A stretch of 54,579 nt of DNA from Olavius algarvensis associated proteobacterium Delta 3 (lineage in GTDB: Bacteria; Desulfobacterota; Desulfobacteria; Desulfobacterales; CAFBRK01). Below are positions 52,197 to 54,579 of this stretch, in pieces. Under the pieces are notes generated by a model, which saw nothing but the letters and a program-made list of their open reading frames with translations, did no database searches and was not told the origin of the DNA. Each line of letters begins with the position of its first letter. Within the stretch, counting starts at the first letter, position 1. The translations under genes and the position numbers were made by a program. The stretch is from positions 1 through 54,579 of the forward strand of contig CAFBRK010000134.1 of the NCBI GenBank assembly GCA_903231505.1, given 5' to 3'.

Positions 52197-52714
52197 GCGC
52201 CAAGACCTGATCACCATTGTCATCCTTTTATTGGCTGCCGTTGCGACCTATTGCATCGACAGGCATCGGCAGCCCTACCACGCCATCTTATCCAAGTCGG
52301 TTCAAAGCCCGTATTTTTTTTAGTCCTTCCTCCTGGCGACTTTTCTGGCATTATCCATTGACGCGAGTGGTATTGCTTTTAGCAGGTTTCGTGTGCGTCG
52401 GCTGGGCCGCCACCCTGACGCAAACGGGTTTCGAAACGATGCGTAAAGCCATCGATTTCCAGAGCCTCGATCCAAACGAGACAGCCAACTGCTATGCTAT
52501 CCAGGAGATGGTAGTAGAAGACATTGTCCTTTGGTCGAAGCAAGAAAACATACCTCTAAAACCCGGCCCCATCGATCGGCGCTATGGGTGGGATTGTCAA
52601 TTCGGCGGCAACTATTTTTTCGATGCCTCCGGTATACTGCATTGCAGCAAACACGGTTCCAAGAAAGGGCATTTTTCGGTCTTTCATTCCCAATCAGCTG
52701 GAAAAACACCATGA
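52197..52714 (+). pseudogene. Possible frameshifted two-helix protein upstream of the membrane gene
   Basis: ATG 52197 opens MRQDLITIVILLLAAVATYC (one helix) and ends at TAG after a T8 tract (52314-52321). With seven Ts the frame would continue as SPYFFSPSSWRLFWHYPLTR, a second helix VVLLLAGFVCVGWAATL, and a soluble part DPNETANCYAIQEMVVEDI and GPIDRRYGWDCQFGGN to the stop at 52714. The downstream part overlaps the next gene in ATGA, which supports its being real. The T-run is a natural slippage site, so the break could be mutation, read error or frameshifting. The upstream part could also be unrelated. Confidence 0.5.
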
Positions 52715-54207
52715 ACGGTGTCGCACACTTTCAGGTAAGGACAACGGCTCGACAAGCCCAACGCAGCCTGGCACAGCTATTGATGTGGAATCGGTCCGCG
52801 ACGGACATTGATCGGTTCGAAAGCAGTTGTCTTTGGGTGCCTTTTCATCCCGTGACCTATAAACGATTGACGGCGTTGCCTGCAGCCCGTTTGCAGCCAT
52901 CGCCACCCCTGACGCTTTCCATGGAAACCGATGTCATAGGGAACGCACAGGAAGGATTTCCGGAGGGCCAGTATTTGGATCCGCCGGCCAAGGAAGATGC
53001 GATTTTTGTCCCCTTTTATTGGTTTTCAGAACCGGGGTCGGGCCGGGATGCGGTATGGGTCAATGCCGTGACTGGGAGAATTGCCGGCGGAAAACTCGAA
53101 GCGGATTCGAGATTTGCCGTTGTGAGGCTTCTGGGATTGGTCATGATCGTTCTCTTCACCATGATGTTGACAGCGGTCTATGGCAACACGATGATCGAAA
53201 CAATATTCAGCCTAGCCGGCCCCCCACTCATATCCACAACGGCTCAGCGACTTGCGGGGGTGGTTGCCGTTGCGTTGTACTGCGGCATTGCCTTTGGTCT
53301 GTACCGATGTGTGCTGCGCCTGCGCAAGTGGTTTTGGGGCATGCTTTATGAGCCGATAATCCGGATTCAAACCGGGTTTGTTCAGCTTCCGCTCGATAGG
53401 CGCTGGCTGACGCTGCTCAAAATTCTGGGCATATCGATGGCGGTTCTTGCGGTTCTGCTTGGCCTGTCGTTGATTGTGCCCGGTCCTGGCGGTCCGTTTT
53501 CGATGCTGCTGAGAATTATCCAACTGGCTCTGGCCGTTGCACTCGTCTACACGGCCCTGCGGTACACCCACGGGAAGACCATGCGCCCGGTGGCGCGGCG
53601 CGGCACCAGCGCTGTAACAGACCTGCCCGATGGCGACCTTCCTGAAATGGTCCGGGTGGTCATAAATGTGTCTCTGTTTACCTTTTATGGCCTGCTGTTG
53701 GGAACCATGCTGGAAATCGATCTTCCGTATCTGGATACTCTGCGACGGTTTCTCATTCAAGTTGAACCAGGGTCGCTGGTCGGCCTCGGTGCGCGTGTCG
53801 GAGCAATTTTCGGCATCTTGACATCCGGCATCCCGCGGCGTGAAAGCATAACACTGACAGGGGCCATATTCATTGAGATGATCAGCGACTTGTTCATCGC
53901 TCCATGGATGGGCGTTCCCCTCGTACTGTCCGGCGTGGCCTTCTTGGGTTGGATCACCAACCGTGATGACAACCCGCCTGCAATCCGTCTGCGCAAGGCC
54001 ATTTACAACGCTTGGGCTTTCTGCCTGGGAGCTGCCATAGGAAGCCTGGGCGGCCAGATTTTCGGTTTTGTATTCATGGGGCCAGCCGGCATGGTGGTCG
54101 GTGAAATCATTGGCGATCACATCCTTGCTACCACGGCTTTCATGGCTCAAACACGATCGTCTGTATCAAAATCTTTTTTGCATCGGGAAGTGCAAAGCGC
54201 CGAATAA
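52711..54207 (+). CDS. Polytopic membrane protein of unknown function
   Basis: A 498-aa protein from ATG 52711, which overlaps the preceding frame by four bases. Residues 1-140 are soluble and contain VPFYWFSEPGSGRDAVWVNAVTGRIAGG, a pattern seen in cytoplasmic domains of some membrane proteins with zinc-ribbon parts, though no cysteines are arranged here. About eight membrane helices follow (first LLGLVMIVLFTMMLTAVYG), with glycine-rich late segments (AAIGSLGGQIFGFVFMGPAGMVVGEIIG). No transporter signature is recognised. It probably works with the product of the upstream frame. Confidence 0.78.
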   Translation: MNGVAHFQVRTTARQAQRSLAQLLMWNRSATDIDRFESSCLWVPFHPVTYKRLTALPAARLQPSPPLTLSMETDVIGNAQEGFPEGQYLDPPAKEDAIFVPFYWFSEPGSGRDAVWVNAVTGRIAGGKLEADSRFAVVRLLGLVMIVLFTMMLTAVYGNTMIETIFSLAGPPLISTTAQRLAGVVAVALYCGIAFGLYRCVLRLRKWFWGMLYEPIIRIQTGFVQLPLDRRWLTLLKILGISMAVLAVLLGLSLIVPGPGGPFSMLLRIIQLALAVALVYTALRYTHGKTMRPVARRGTSAVTDLPDGDLPEMVRVVINVSLFTFYGLLLGTMLEIDLPYLDTLRRFLIQVEPGSLVGLGARVGAIFGILTSGIPRRESITLTGAIFIEMISDLFIAPWMGVPLVLSGVAFLGWITNRDDNPPAIRLRKAIYNAWAFCLGAAIGSLGGQIFGFVFMGPAGMVVGEIIGDHILATTAFMAQTRSSVSKSFLHREVQSAE

Positions 54208-54579
54208 CGCCCGTTTATCCTGCCTGTCCTGCTTTTCCTGTTTATTCTGAGCGAAGTCGAAGGAAGCGCTGCCGAAGGGTTTGTCCCATCGTCTTGTGGG
54301 GTCGAAGCTCGGAGAGCGACTCGTTCGGCGTAGCCTTGGCGAAATGGAAGCCCGGACCTCCGACATCTGCCCTCTGACCTCTGCCCTCCGCCCTCCGTGA
54401 GCTCCGTGAGATAATATTCGCCGAACGTTTACAAATGCAACAACGCACCCCCCCCTTTGGTGTTTCGACTGTGCCTGGAACCCGACTGAAGCTAGCCGCC
54501 CGCAGGGCCGAGCTATTTATGAATTTCGTCCTTCTCAACGAAATTCATAAAAATACATACTCTCCGCGTCCTCTGTGTC
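54208..54579. repeat. Intergenic end of window with short 7-bp array, locus 7
   Basis: GCCTGTCCTGCTTTTCCTGT motifs (54218-54240) and TTCTGAGCGAAGTCGAAGG are followed by heptamers CCTCCGACATCTGCCCTCTG and relatives (54356-54400) with the TGAGCTCCGTGAG border. GAATTTCGT (54521-54529) and ACGAAATTC (54539-54547) form a 9-bp inverted repeat near the window end. No gene is seen. Confidence 0.6.

Overview
The window looks like a chromosomal segment of a GC-rich, anaerobic or microaerophilic bacterium, most likely a Desulfobacterota (a Desulfosarcina-like sulfate reducer). That is an inference from the rubrerythrin/zinc-ribbon/rubredoxin cluster, the gene families present and the many repeat-filled intergenic gaps. 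No rRNA, tRNA, CRISPR array, transposase, integrase or phage gene was found.

Layout. 1-7000: a complete peptide/nickel-type ABC importer on the minus strand (binding protein, two permeases, two ATPases), bounded by a structured repeat. 7000-13000: a membrane protein with a histone-H1-like Lys/Ala tail, a DJ-1/PfpI protein, a class III aminotransferase, an O-methyltransferase and an SDR dehydrogenase. 13000-20000: a CDF metal transporter with a NifX-like tail, a YheT-type hydrolase, the oxidative-stress cluster behind a recognisable promoter/operator, RarD, MutY and an amphi-Trp protein. 20000-31000: two MFS transporters, a SAM methyltransferase, a chalcone-isomerase-like secreted protein, a B12-binding radical SAM protein with TPR tail, a frameshifted spermidine-synthase-like membrane protein and a protein-isoaspartate methyltransferase. 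31000-42000: an MBL-fold hydrolase, an FKBP-like protein, a CbrX/CbrA-like symporter-histidine kinase, an orphan DNA methyltransferase coupled to an HDOD-GAF-GGDEF protein, and a serine hydrolase. 42000-46300: a lipase-like hydrolase, kbl beside a tdh gene broken by an internal deletion, and a host-attachment-family protein. 46300-54579: an accessory, repeat-rich stretch with unknown genes, including a methionine-rich protein, a two-cysteine partner, a nuclease, and a coupled membrane gene pair.

The most unusual content is intergenic. (1) A ~262-bp element occurs twice (1-255 and 21367-21628), with terminal inverted repeats, two hairpin arms and compensatory base changes between copies; in both places its terminal TAA is the stop codon of the neighbouring gene. 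(2) Seven loci carry arrays with strict 7-bp period, and several also carry 8-bp arrays; the unit sequence varies strongly while the period is kept. (3) A 75-76-bp palindromic repeat occurs four times and shares one end with an 80-bp repeat found twice. (4) A ~368-bp segment is duplicated 3.6 kb apart. Two genes, possibly three, are frameshifted, suggesting ongoing decay in parts of the region.
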